In this document: positions 50,577-58,428 of the stretch, one piece after another
How the letters are laid out: each line of letters starts with the position of its first letter
How positions within the stretch are numbered: position 1 is the first letter of the stretch
Assembly: GCF_020880815.1 (NCBI RefSeq)
Contig: NZ_JAJITD010000005.1
Span: 62,001 to 126,000, forward strand
Reading direction: 5' to 3'
DNA from: Paraburkholderia sejongensis
GTDB taxonomy: Bacteria > Pseudomonadota > Gammaproteobacteria > Burkholderiales > Burkholderiaceae
Length of the DNA: 64,000 nucleotides
Translations under genes and position numbers: made by a program
The notes under the pieces: generated by a model
The model's input: only the letters and a program-made list of their open reading frames with translations
Database searches by the model: none
What the model was told of the DNA's origin: nothing

Positions 50577-52052
50577 ATGAACGCAATCGACTCGGTCGCC
50601 TCGGTGCTTTCGAGCCGGATCGACAGCCTGCTGAACATCGCGCCGGGCGCCGCGACCACCTCGCAAACCGGCGCGGCCGGCGTCGATACCGCACCGGCCA
50701 ACGTCACCCCTAACACCACGCCCGCGGCGACTCCGTCTGCGCAGACCGCGCTGTCCGCGGTCGCGCTGACGCTCAATGCGATCGCCGCTTCGGGCGGCGA
50801 CGCGACGCCCGCCGTGCTCGGCCAGACGCCGATCTGGCCGGCCGCGCCCGCGCTCGACGTGGCCGGCTCCGCGCCCGCGGCTTCCCCTGCTGCCTCCGCT
50901 CCCACCCCCAACGCTGCTACCGCAAACACAAACGCTAGCGCGACGTCCGCCGCCGCGCGCGTGGCCGCCGCCGAAGTGCCGGTCGCGGCGCTCGCGGCCG
51001 CGCTCGAACGCACGGTCGGCGACAGCGGGCTGTTCTACGAAGCGCACCTTGCCGCATGGCTGAGCGGGCAACGCACGCCGGCCGAACTCGCGGGCGAGCC
51101 GCAAAACCGCCTGGTCGCCGGCTCGCCAGCGCCGCCGGGGTGGAACGGCACAAGCGGCACGAGCGGCGATGCCGCCGCGCAGAGCGCCGGCGGCTGGCCG
51201 GGTCAGGCTGGCGCGCCGCCCGATGGCGCGTCGCGCGCGATGGCCGGCGGGAATGGCGGGAATGGCGCACAGAGTGGAGCGCCCGCTGCAACGCAAGCCG
51301 GCACGCCGAACGGGCCGCCGTCCGAAACCAATACTGGCGCGCACCCGCTACCGTCGATCCTGACCGCGCAGGCCGCGCGTCTTGCGGCCGGCGAACTGCT
51401 AGCCAGTTCGATGTCCGATCTGAGCGGGCCGGCGCCGCATCCGGGTCTGCACGGCGGCGCCGCGCCGGGCGCCGAGTCCGCTTCGTCGCAGAATGCGCAG
51501 GCGTTGGCGGCCGCGGTGCATCCGGCGACGGTGCCGCTGGTGCGCCAGCAACTCGATCTGCTGGCGACCGGGCAGTTTCGCTGGAGCGGCGAGGCGTGGC
51601 CCGGCGCGCGGCTCGACTGGACGGTCGAACAGGACGGCGACGAATGGGACCGCAGCGGCGGCGGCCTCGCGAGCGAAGACGATCAACCGTGGCGCACGCG
51701 CCTGACGCTGTCGCTGCCGACGCTCGGCACCGTCGACGCGGAACTGATCCTCACCGGCACGCGCCTGAGCGCGCGGGTGCAGGCGAGTCCGCAGGGCGCG
51801 GCGCGGCTCGCGACCCAGGGCGAGAGCTTTCGCCTGCGGCTGGCGGCGGCGGGACTCGACTTGCAGGGACTGACGATCAGGGAGATCGGCGGCGGCATGC
51901 CGGGCGCCGCGAGCGGCGCGGCGGCCAGCCAGGCGGCGTCCGCTTATGTGCGCTCGGCGAGCGCGGGTTCCGCCGCGTCCACGGCTGCCGGCGCGCGCCC
52001 CACGCCGGGCGGTTCGAGCCCCGCGCGCGACGACTTCGACTGGGAGATCTGA
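50577..52052 (+). CDS. Second FliK-like hook-length control domain protein
   Basis: A 491-residue protein with a long Ala/Pro/Gly/Thr-rich N-terminal part and a C-terminal globular domain with the FliK-like pattern (PLVRQQLDLLATGQFRWSGEAWPGARLDWTVEQDGDEW...WRTRLTLSLPTLGTVDAELILTGTRLSARVQASP...LRLAAAGLDLQGLTI). Burkholderia genomes usually carry such a gene after fliT in addition to the true fliK in the fliFGHIJK operon. Its stop overlaps the ATG of a small flhB-like gene (TGATG). The pair suggests a switch/ruler-like module, but its role is unknown. Confidence 0.8.
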   Translation: MNAIDSVASVLSSRIDSLLNIAPGAATTSQTGAAGVDTAPANVTPNTTPAATPSAQTALSAVALTLNAIAASGGDATPAVLGQTPIWPAAPALDVAGSAPAASPAASAPTPNAATANTNASATSAAARVAAAEVPVAALAAALERTVGDSGLFYEAHLAAWLSGQRTPAELAGEPQNRLVAGSPAPPGWNGTSGTSGDAAAQSAGGWPGQAGAPPDGASRAMAGGNGGNGAQSGAPAATQAGTPNGPPSETNTGAHPLPSILTAQAARLAAGELLASSMSDLSGPAPHPGLHGGAAPGAESASSQNAQALAAAVHPATVPLVRQQLDLLATGQFRWSGEAWPGARLDWTVEQDGDEWDRSGGGLASEDDQPWRTRLTLSLPTLGTVDAELILTGTRLSARVQASPQGAARLATQGESFRLRLAAAGLDLQGLTIREIGGGMPGAASGAAASQAASAYVRSASAGSAASTAAGARPTPGGSSPARDDFDWEI

Positions 52053-52402
52053 TGAGCCGCACGCACCGCCGCAGCGCGGCCGCGCTCGTCTACGACGCTC
52101 ACGGCGGCGACGCGGCGCCGCGCGTGGTCGCGAAGGGTTACGGGCTGCTCGCCGAGATGATCGTGCAGCGCGCGAAGGAAGCGGGCCTGTACGTGCACGA
52201 GGCGCCCGAGATGGTGTCGCTGCTGATGCAGGTCGATCTCGATGCGCGGATTCCGCCGCAGCTGTATCAGGCGGTCGCGGAACTACTCGCGTGGTTGCAC
52301 CGGCTCGAAAGCGGCGCCGAGGACGCGCCGGCGCACGCTGCCGCCGGCAACGAAGCCGATGTGGTCGACGTGGTCGCCGTCGAGCGGCCCGGCAAGCGCT
52401 AA
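52052..52402 (+). CDS. FlhB C-terminal domain-like protein (EscU/YscU-type switch fragment)
   Basis: A 116-residue protein matching the cytoplasmic C-terminal domain of FlhB: ALVYDAHGGDAAPRVVAKGYGLLAEMIVQRAKEAGLYVHEAPEMVSLLMQVDLDARIPPQLYQAVAELLAWLHRLE. It lacks the membrane part and the NPTH self-cleavage motif, so it resembles the free FlhB-like proteins (FlhX/YlqH type) that can stand in for the cleaved FlhB tail. It is coupled to the preceding FliK-like gene by TGATG, and the two may act together on export switching. Confidence 0.85.
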   Translation: MSRTHRRSAAALVYDAHGGDAAPRVVAKGYGLLAEMIVQRAKEAGLYVHEAPEMVSLLMQVDLDARIPPQLYQAVAELLAWLHRLESGAEDAPAHAAAGNEADVVDVVAVERPGKR

Positions 52403-52435
52403 CTTTCGAGCCGCGCCTGCTGGTTCACGACACCG

Positions 52436-53218
52436 TTATCGCAACGCCGCCGCGACCCGCCCCATTTCATCGATCCCGCTATCGAACAGCCGCACGAAGA
52501 ACGGAATCATGTTCGGCAGCATCAGCTGCACGAGCAGCAGGCCGACCAGCATCGTCAGCGGAAAACCGATCTGGAACACGCCGATCTGCGGCGCCGCGCG
52601 ATTCAGGATGCCGAGCGCGAGGTTCGCGATCAGCAGCGCGACGACCACCGGCAGCGACAGCAGCAGCCCCGCCGAGAAAATCGTCGCGCCCCAGCCGGCC
52701 AGCACCTGCCAGCCGTGCGGCGCGAGCAGGTTGGCCGTCACCGGCACCGACTGGAACGTCGTCACCAGCGCCGCCAGCATTTGCAGATGACCGTCGACCG
52801 CGAGAAACACCAGCGTCGCGATCGTCGTCATATAGCGCGAGATCACCACGCCCGAGCCGGTCGCCTGCTGGTCGAAGAAGGTCGCGAAGCCGAGCCCCAT
52901 GCCCAGGCCAATGAAGTAGCCGGTCGCATCGATCGCCTGGAACACGATCTGCATCGTCACGCCGAGCGCGATGCCGATCAGGAACTGGTTGACCATGATC
53001 CACACGCCATCGGCGGAAAACACCGTGACCTGCGGCAGCGCGCCGATGGTCGGCGCGACGATGATGGTGGTGAACGCGGCCAGACCGATCTTCACGCGCG
53101 CGGGCATCGACGCGTTGCCGAACACCGGCGCGGTCGCGATCAGCGCGGCGATCCGCGCGAACGGCCACAGGAACGCGGTCAGCCACAGGTTCAGTTGCGC
53201 GTAGGTGACCGTGAACAT
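52436..53218 (-). CDS. fliR: Flagellar export gate protein FliR
   Basis: A 260-residue inner-membrane protein with six predicted helices, starting MFTVTYAQLNLWLTAFLWPFARIAALIATAPVFG and including the VKIGLAAFTTIIVAPTIG segment and the ATGYFIGLGMGLGFATFFDQQ loop typical of FliR. It forms the core of the export gate with FliP and FliQ. It is the last gene of the minus-strand fliLMNOPQR operon, 31 bases after fliQ, and converges with the flhB-like gene. Confidence 0.95.
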   Translation of the reverse strand: MFTVTYAQLNLWLTAFLWPFARIAALIATAPVFGNASMPARVKIGLAAFTTIIVAPTIGALPQVTVFSADGVWIMVNQFLIGIALGVTMQIVFQAIDATGYFIGLGMGLGFATFFDQQATGSGVVISRYMTTIATLVFLAVDGHLQMLAALVTTFQSVPVTANLLAPHGWQVLAGWGATIFSAGLLLSLPVVVALLIANLALGILNRAAPQIGVFQIGFPLTMLVGLLLVQLMLPNMIPFFVRLFDSGIDEMGRVAAALR

Positions 53219-53249
53219 CGCAAGGACGGCGAAGTAAAAGCGCGCGCGC

Positions 53250-53519
53250 TCAGTTGACCAGCGTCGGAATCGCGCTGAAGGTGTGGCGCAGATAGTCGAG
53301 CATCGTCGTCAGCATCCACGGGCCGGCGATCACCATCGTCGCGGCGATCGCGAGCAGCTTCGGGATGAACGACAGCGTCGATTCGTTGATCTGCGTCGCG
53401 GCCTGGAACAGGCTCACCACCAGACCGACCACCAGCGCGACCAGCAACAGCGGCGCGGCGAGGATCAGGCCGACGTACATGGCCTCGTGGGCCAGCGTCA
53501 TCACTGCTTCGGGTGTCAT
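53250..53519 (-). CDS. fliQ: Flagellar export gate protein FliQ
   Basis: An 89-residue membrane protein with two helices (MYVGLILAAPLLLVALVVGLVVSLFQAATQINE and LLAIAATMVIAGPWMLTTMLDYLRHTFSAIP), the exact FliQ length and pattern. It lies between fliP and fliR. Confidence 0.96.
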   Translation of the reverse strand: MTPEAVMTLAHEAMYVGLILAAPLLLVALVVGLVVSLFQAATQINESTLSFIPKLLAIAATMVIAGPWMLTTMLDYLRHTFSAIPTLVN

Positions 53520-53547
53520 CGTGAGTGCCTCGGAAATACGGTAAAGA

Positions 53548-54399
53548 TCAGACGAAGCTCTGCGCGAGCGAGCCGAGCAGCAACTGCCAGCCGTCCACCA
53601 GCACGAACAGCATCAGCTTGAACGGCAGCGAAATCGTGGCCGGCGACACCATCATCATGCCCATCGACATCAGCACGCTCGCGACCACCATGTCGATGAT
53701 CAGGAACGGAATGAAGATCGTGAAGCCGATCGTGAAGCCGGTCTTGAGTTCACTGGTCACGAACGACGGCACCAGCAGCGACAGCGGCACGTCTTCGGGG
53801 CCCTGCATCGGCGCCGCGTGCGAGATGCGCGCGAACAGCGCGAGATCGCTTTCGCGGGTCTGCCGCAGCATGAAGGTCTTGAACGGTGCGACGCCGCGCG
53901 CGACCGCCTGGTCCATCGTGATCGTGCCGTCGGAGAACGGCTTGTAGCCGTCGGTATAGGCCTTGTCGAGCACCGGCGCCATCACGAACAGCGTGAGAAA
54001 CAGCGCGAGGCCGGTCAGCACCTGGTTCGGCGGCGTCGTGGTGGTGCCGAGCGCCTGGCGCAGCAGCGACAGCACGATGATGATGCGCGTGAAGCTGGTC
54101 ATCATCAGCAGGATCGCCGGCAGGAACGACAGCATCGTGAGCAGCAGCATCGTCTGCACGCTCAGCGAGTAGGTGGTGCCGCCGTTCGGGCCGGGGCTCG
54201 TATGGAACGCCGGCAGGCCGGCGGTCTGCGCGAACGATACGTCCGGCAGCGCGAACAGCAGCGCGGCTAGCGCGAGCGGCACAAACCGCAGAAGCGGCAG
54301 CGCGCGCTGCAGCAGCGTGACGAAGCGGACGACCCGAACCTCGGGGCCGGTGCGCGCAACCGCGCGGTGGCCGTCGAACTGCATGAAACTGAACTGCAT
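53548..54399 (-). CDS. fliP: Flagellar export gate protein FliP
   Basis: A 283-residue protein with an N-terminal signal or first helix ([22 protein letters not shown]) and FliP motifs [53 protein letters not shown], and [61 protein letters not shown]. The ATG at 54399 overlaps the fliO stop as TGATG; a GTG at 54402 is the alternative. It forms the pore of the export gate. Confidence 0.96.
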   Translation of the reverse strand: MQFSFMQFDGHRAVARTGPEVRVVRFVTLLQRALPLLRFVPLALAALLFALPDVSFAQTAGLPAFHTSPGPNGGTTYSLSVQTMLLLTMLSFLPAILLMMTSFTRIIIVLSLLRQALGTTTTPPNQVLTGLALFLTLFVMAPVLDKAYTDGYKPFSDGTITMDQAVARGVAPFKTFMLRQTRESDLALFARISHAAPMQGPEDVPLSLLVPSFVTSELKTGFTIGFTIFIPFLIIDMVVASVLMSMGMMMVSPATISLPFKLMLFVLVDGWQLLLGSLAQSFV

Positions 54400-55007
54400 C
54401 ACCGCTCCCCGCCGCCGTGCGCGTTGAAACGTTTGCCCACTTCGCCTTTCAGGGCGTCGCGAAAGCGTTGACCGAAACTGCCCGACAGCGGCGCGGCGTT
54501 ACCCGCGACCGCTTCGGCCGCGACCGCGCCTGCCGGCATCGTGTGCAGGAGCCGCACGTTGCCGGGGGCCGCGCCGAGCACCAGCCACGTGTCGCCGATC
54601 TCGACCACCGCGACCCGCTCCTTGCCGCCGAGCGATGCGCCGCCGACCGTCTTCACGAGCCCGCCGCGCTGGCCGGACTGCACGCCGAAGCGGCGCGCGA
54701 GCCACGCGCAACCGAACACCAGCCCGATCACCACCGCGAGGCCGACCAGCGTTTGCAGCACCGCGCCGACGCCGAGCGCCGGAACCGCGCTGCCCGCGCC
54801 GACGCCCGAGGCGATCTGCGTCGCGTGATTGACCGCGTTCATATCGGCGGCAGCGGCGGCCGCCGGCGCCAGCAACGCGGCCGCGCCGAGCACGGCAGCC
54901 GGACACAGCGCGCAAACTACGCGTACAGCGCTTCCCGCGCCGAGCCGTTGCAACAGAAAAACATCGCGCGACGCAACGATCACGCCGCGACCGGCCACGC
55001 GTTTCAT
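54399..55007 (-). CDS. fliO: Flagellar biosynthesis protein FliO
   Basis: A 202-residue protein with one clear membrane helix ([25 protein letters not shown], about residues 84-108) followed by the conserved cytoplasmic [39 protein letters not shown] segment. An N-terminal hydrophobic region may be a second helix or signal. FliO stabilises FliP during gate assembly. It is 4 bases from fliN by overlap and coupled to fliP by TGATG. Confidence 0.92.
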   Translation of the reverse strand: MKRVAGRGVIVASRDVFLLQRLGAGSAVRVVCALCPAAVLGAAALLAPAAAAAADMNAVNHATQIASGVGAGSAVPALGVGAVLQTLVGLAVVIGLVFGCAWLARRFGVQSGQRGGLVKTVGGASLGGKERVAVVEIGDTWLVLGAAPGNVRLLHTMPAGAVAAEAVAGNAAPLSGSFGQRFRDALKGEVGKRFNAHGGGER

Positions 55008-55450
55008 CGGTTCAGCTTCCGGATGCGTTCGGACGGCGTGATGATGTCGGTCAGCCGGATGCCGAACTTGTCGTTGACGACCACCACCTCGCCCTGCGCG
55101 ATCAGGCAGCCGTTGACCAGCACGTCCATCGGCTCGCCGGCCATGCCGTCGAGTTCCACCACCGAGCCCTGCGCGAGTTGCAGCAGGTTGCGGATCGCGA
55201 TCTTGGTGCGGCCGAGCTCGACCGTCATCTGGACCGGGATGTCCAGAATCATGTCGATGTCGTTGTGCGTCGTGGTCGGTTCGACCTTCGACAGCGGCTG
55301 GAACACGCCAGCGGCGGCCGGATTCACTTCGGCGTTGCCGTTCTGCTCGGCGAGCGCGCTCGCCCAGTCGGCCATCGCCGCCTCATCTTCCTCGGCGCTG
55401 ATGCCGCCGGCAGGCAGTTCCGCTTCGGCGCTTGCGTTCAGGTCACTCAT
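55004..55450 (-). CDS. fliN: Flagellar motor switch protein FliN
   Basis: A 148-residue protein with an acidic N-terminal region and the SpoA-type C-terminal domain DMILDIPVQMTVELGRTKIAIRNLLQLAQGSVVELDGMAGEPMDVLVNGCLIAQGEVVVVNDKFGIRLTDIITPSERIRKL. The ATG at 55450 (after AAGGAAGGTGG) was chosen over a GTG two codons upstream. It overlaps the end of fliM and forms the base of the C-ring with FliM. Confidence 0.96.
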   Translation of the reverse strand: MSDLNASAEAELPAGGISAEEDEAAMADWASALAEQNGNAEVNPAAAGVFQPLSKVEPTTTHNDIDMILDIPVQMTVELGRTKIAIRNLLQLAQGSVVELDGMAGEPMDVLVNGCLIAQGEVVVVNDKFGIRLTDIITPSERIRKLNR

Positions 55451-56441
55451 ATCCACCTTCCTTCATCGTGTCGGCTGCGCTGATCATCTTCTGGACCCGC
55501 AACGCGTATTGACCATTAAAAATTCCGTAGCCGCATTCCATCACCGGCACCCCGTCCACTTTGGCGGTGATCTTCTCGGGGATGTTGATCGGCAGAACAT
55601 CGCCCTTGCGCATGTTCAGGATCTGTTCGAACGTGACCGGCACCTCGGCGAGGTCGGCGGTCAGTTGGACTTCGGCCGCCTGCACCTGCTGCGACAGCAC
55701 CCGCACCCAGCGGCGGTCGACGTCCATCGCCTCGCCCTGGATCGGCGAGGACAGCACGTCGCGGATCGGCTCGATCATCGAGTACGGCATGCAGATATGC
55801 AGCGTGCCGCCGGTCGAGCCGAACTCGATCGAGAACTGCGTGACGATGACGATTTCGTTCGGCGTCGCGACGTTGGCGAACTGCGTGTGCATCTCCGAGC
55901 GCACGTATTCGAACGCCAGCGGCCGCACGCTTTTCCACGACGCGGCGTAGTGCTCGAACGTCAGGTTCAGCAGCTTCATGATGATGCGCTGCTCGGTCTG
56001 CGTGAAATCGCGCCCTTCGACCCGCGTATGAAACCGGCCGTCGCCGCCGAACAGGTTGTCGACCACGAAGAACACCAGGTTCGGGTCGAACACGAACAGC
56101 GAGGTGCCGCGCAGCGGCTTCACGTGGACCAGGTTCAGGTTGGTCGGGATCGGCAGGTTGCGGGTGAATTCGCTGTACTTCTGCACCTTCACCGGGCCGA
56201 CGGAAATTTCCGCCGAGCGCCGCATGAAGTTGAAGATGCCCACGCGCAGCAGGCGCGCGAAACGGTCGTTGATGATTTCGAGGCCGGGCATCCGGCCGCG
56301 GACGATCCGCTCCTGCGTCGCGATGTTGTACGGCCGTATCCCGGCGCGTTCGCTCTGTTCGGTTTCGGTGTCGGATTCGCCGGTGACGCCCTTGAGCAGG
56401 GCATCGACCTCCTCCTGGGACATGAACTCTTCGTGGCCCAT
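55443..56441 (-). CDS. fliM: Flagellar motor switch protein FliM
   Basis: A 332-residue C-ring protein. The N-terminal EEFMSQEEVDALLKGV segment is the CheY-P binding region, and GIRPYNIATQERIVRGRMPGLEIINDRFARLLRVGIFNFMRRSAEISV and the middle domain follow; the SpoA-like C-terminal domain ends at EKITAKVDGVPVMECGYGIFNGQYALRVQKMI. It overlaps fliN by 8 bases and follows fliL by 58 bases. Confidence 0.96.
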   Translation of the reverse strand: MGHEEFMSQEEVDALLKGVTGESDTETEQSERAGIRPYNIATQERIVRGRMPGLEIINDRFARLLRVGIFNFMRRSAEISVGPVKVQKYSEFTRNLPIPTNLNLVHVKPLRGTSLFVFDPNLVFFVVDNLFGGDGRFHTRVEGRDFTQTEQRIIMKLLNLTFEHYAASWKSVRPLAFEYVRSEMHTQFANVATPNEIVIVTQFSIEFGSTGGTLHICMPYSMIEPIRDVLSSPIQGEAMDVDRRWVRVLSQQVQAAEVQLTADLAEVPVTFEQILNMRKGDVLPINIPEKITAKVDGVPVMECGYGIFNGQYALRVQKMISAADTMKEGGYE

Positions 56442-56499
56442 CGGTTATTCCTCGTGCGTCCCTTGGCGGTTGATGAATGCAGCGCTAGACAAGGTCACG

Positions 56500-57000
56500 T
56501 CACTGCACGACGAATTCGGTGAACAGCACGTCCTGCACGCGGATCGGCGCGGAGCCTTTGTCGCCCGGCTGGCTGATCAGCGTTTTCAGTTCGTCGGCGA
56601 GCGCGCGCTTGCCGTCGAGCGGCGCGAGCTCTTCCGGATGCTTGTTCGACAGCGCGAGCAGGATGCGGCTGCGCACTTCGGGCATGTGATCGGTCAGTTC
56701 CTGCTGGGTCGCGGCGTCGCCGAGCTTGAGCGTCAGGCCGATGCGCAGGAAATGCTGCGCGCCGTCGTCCGACTGCAGGTTGACGGTCATCGATTCGAGC
56801 GGGAAAAACAGCGGCACGGCCGGCGGCAGCGATGCGGCTTCGACGCTCGCGGCGCTGTGCACGCGTTTGGACATGAAGAACCACACGCCGGCACCGGCGG
56901 CGCCCGCGGCGATCAGCGCGATCAGAACGATCAGGATGATGCGTTTCAACGGGCCCGGCGACGCGGGCGCGGCTTGCTGGGGAGCGGTCGTGGTTGCCAT
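56500..57000 (-). CDS. fliL: Flagellar basal body-associated protein FliL
   Basis: A 166-residue protein with an N-terminal membrane helix (RIILIVLIALIAAGAAGAGVWFFM, about residues 25-47) and a periplasmic domain (LFFPLESMTVNLQSDDGAQHFLRIGLTLKL... ending VQDVLFTEFVVQ) typical of FliL, which surrounds the stator units. It opens the minus-strand fliLMNOPQR operon. The promoter for this operon should lie at 57001-57130; no clear sigma signature was found there. Confidence 0.94.
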   Translation of the reverse strand: MATTTAPQQAAPASPGPLKRIILIVLIALIAAGAAGAGVWFFMSKRVHSAASVEAASLPPAVPLFFPLESMTVNLQSDDGAQHFLRIGLTLKLGDAATQQELTDHMPEVRSRILLALSNKHPEELAPLDGKRALADELKTLISQPGDKGSAPIRVQDVLFTEFVVQ

Positions 57001-57137
57001 AGTGTTGCTATTGCTAGCCTTTAGTCAGGGTTACGGTGATTGTTGTTGATCTGGACGCGCGGCGATGGCTCGAACAGAAGGGTTATTGCGGGCTATCTCC
57101 GGTTTTTGCGCGCGCCGGCACGGGCGCGGGCGCGGCC

Positions 57138-57163
57138 GGACGCAAAAAAGCCGGCTCGCGCCG
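57138..57163 (-). terminator. Intrinsic terminator after flgL
   Basis: On the minus strand AAAGCCGGC (57162-57154), loop GCGA, GCCGGCTTT (57149-57141) and then TTTTTGC form a classic GC stem with T-run about 31 bases beyond the flgL stop. It should end the flgKL transcript before fliL. Confidence 0.82.
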
Positions 57164-57193
57164 GCTTTCCGATCGACTGACGATGGCCCGCGA

Positions 57194-58417
57194 TCAGTTC
57201 AGGTACTGGAACAGCGACAGGCCCTGGACTTTCACGAACGCCTGTTGCGACGCCGACAACGCGGCCTGCTCCATCGTGTACTTGCTGATCGTCGTGACCA
57301 TGTTGGTCTCGGTCAGATCCGACAGGTCGCTCGCGTTTTGCAGCGAGTTGGTCTGCGTGACCGTCTGCAGCGCCTTCACTTCCTGCTCGCGCCCGCCGAC
57401 CGACGCCTGCACCGTCGTCACGTTGGCGAGCGTGTTCGAGAGCTGCGACAGGCCCTTGTTCAGCGCGTTCTGCAAAGTCGCGACGGCCGCCTGACTGCCC
57501 TGCACCGGCTGCTGAAGCGCGGAGATCATGTCGTTCAGGTTGGCGAACACGTCGGTGCCCGCCTGCTTCGCCGGCTGCACCGAGAAGCCGTCGCCGGCGG
57601 CCGGGGTGCCGGTGATCGCCACCGTCTGCCCGCCCATCGTGATGTTGGCGCCCTCGGTATAGGGTTGCGCGCTGCCCGCCACGCCGGTGGTGGTGTCGGT
57701 GATCGTGTAGCTCAGCGTCGAACCGCTGCCGCTGAACGCGATCTGGTACGAGTGAGCATTGGCCGCATTGGTCGGATCGTTGACCGTCACCGCGCCGATC
57801 ACGCCGGTGCCGGTGTTGGCCGAATTGCCGCTCGCGACCGGTTGGGCATTGACCGAGCCGGCGCTCAGGAACACTGCTGCGCCGTTGTCGCTGGTCGCTA
57901 CCTGGTTGGTGTCGGTGACCTGCACGGTGCGGGTGCCGGTGTCGCCCGAATACACCACGGCGCCGCTCGCGTCGGTGGTGAACGCCTGCTTCGCGTTCTG
58001 AAAGCCCGAGAACAGCGAATTGCCGTTGCTGTCGGTCGCATTCGCGTAGGTCAGCAGCTGGTCGCGCAGGGTCGTCAATTGCGTCGCGATCGCGGAACGG
58101 TCCGCGTCGTTGAGCGAGCCGTCGCCGGCGCGAATGCCCAGCGTGTTGATGCTATTGAGCGTGGTGATCACGCTGCCGAGCGTCGAGTCTTCCGCCTGCA
58201 GCGACGACAGCGCGGCGCCCTGGTTGGTCGTGTACTGCGACAGCGCGGTCGCCGTCGAGCTGAGCTGCACGGCCTGCGCCGCGCCGAGCGGATTGTCCGC
58301 CGGCGTGGTCAGGCTCTTGCCGCTGGAAATCTGCTGGTAGATGTTCGACAGCTGAGCCTGTTGGTCGCTCATCGTCGACACGTTCATGCTGAAATACTGC
58401 GCGCTGGAAATTCGCAT
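57194..58417 (-). CDS. flgL: Flagellar hook-associated protein 3, FlgL
   Basis: A 407-residue hook-filament junction protein. The N-terminus MRISSAQYFSMNVSTMSDQQAQLSNIYQQISSGKSLTTPADNPLGAAQAVQLSS and the C-terminus with SNTLANVTTVQASVGGREQEVKALQTVTQTNSLQNASDLSDLTETNMVTTISKYTMEQAALSASQQAFVKVQGLSLFQYLN are the conserved flagellin-like helices; the middle is variable. It follows flgK by 11 bases and ends with an intrinsic terminator. Confidence 0.96.
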   Translation of the reverse strand: MRISSAQYFSMNVSTMSDQQAQLSNIYQQISSGKSLTTPADNPLGAAQAVQLSSTATALSQYTTNQGAALSSLQAEDSTLGSVITTLNSINTLGIRAGDGSLNDADRSAIATQLTTLRDQLLTYANATDSNGNSLFSGFQNAKQAFTTDASGAVVYSGDTGTRTVQVTDTNQVATSDNGAAVFLSAGSVNAQPVASGNSANTGTGVIGAVTVNDPTNAANAHSYQIAFSGSGSTLSYTITDTTTGVAGSAQPYTEGANITMGGQTVAITGTPAAGDGFSVQPAKQAGTDVFANLNDMISALQQPVQGSQAAVATLQNALNKGLSQLSNTLANVTTVQASVGGREQEVKALQTVTQTNSLQNASDLSDLTETNMVTTISKYTMEQAALSASQQAFVKVQGLSLFQYLN

Positions 58418-58428
58418 GATTGAACGCC

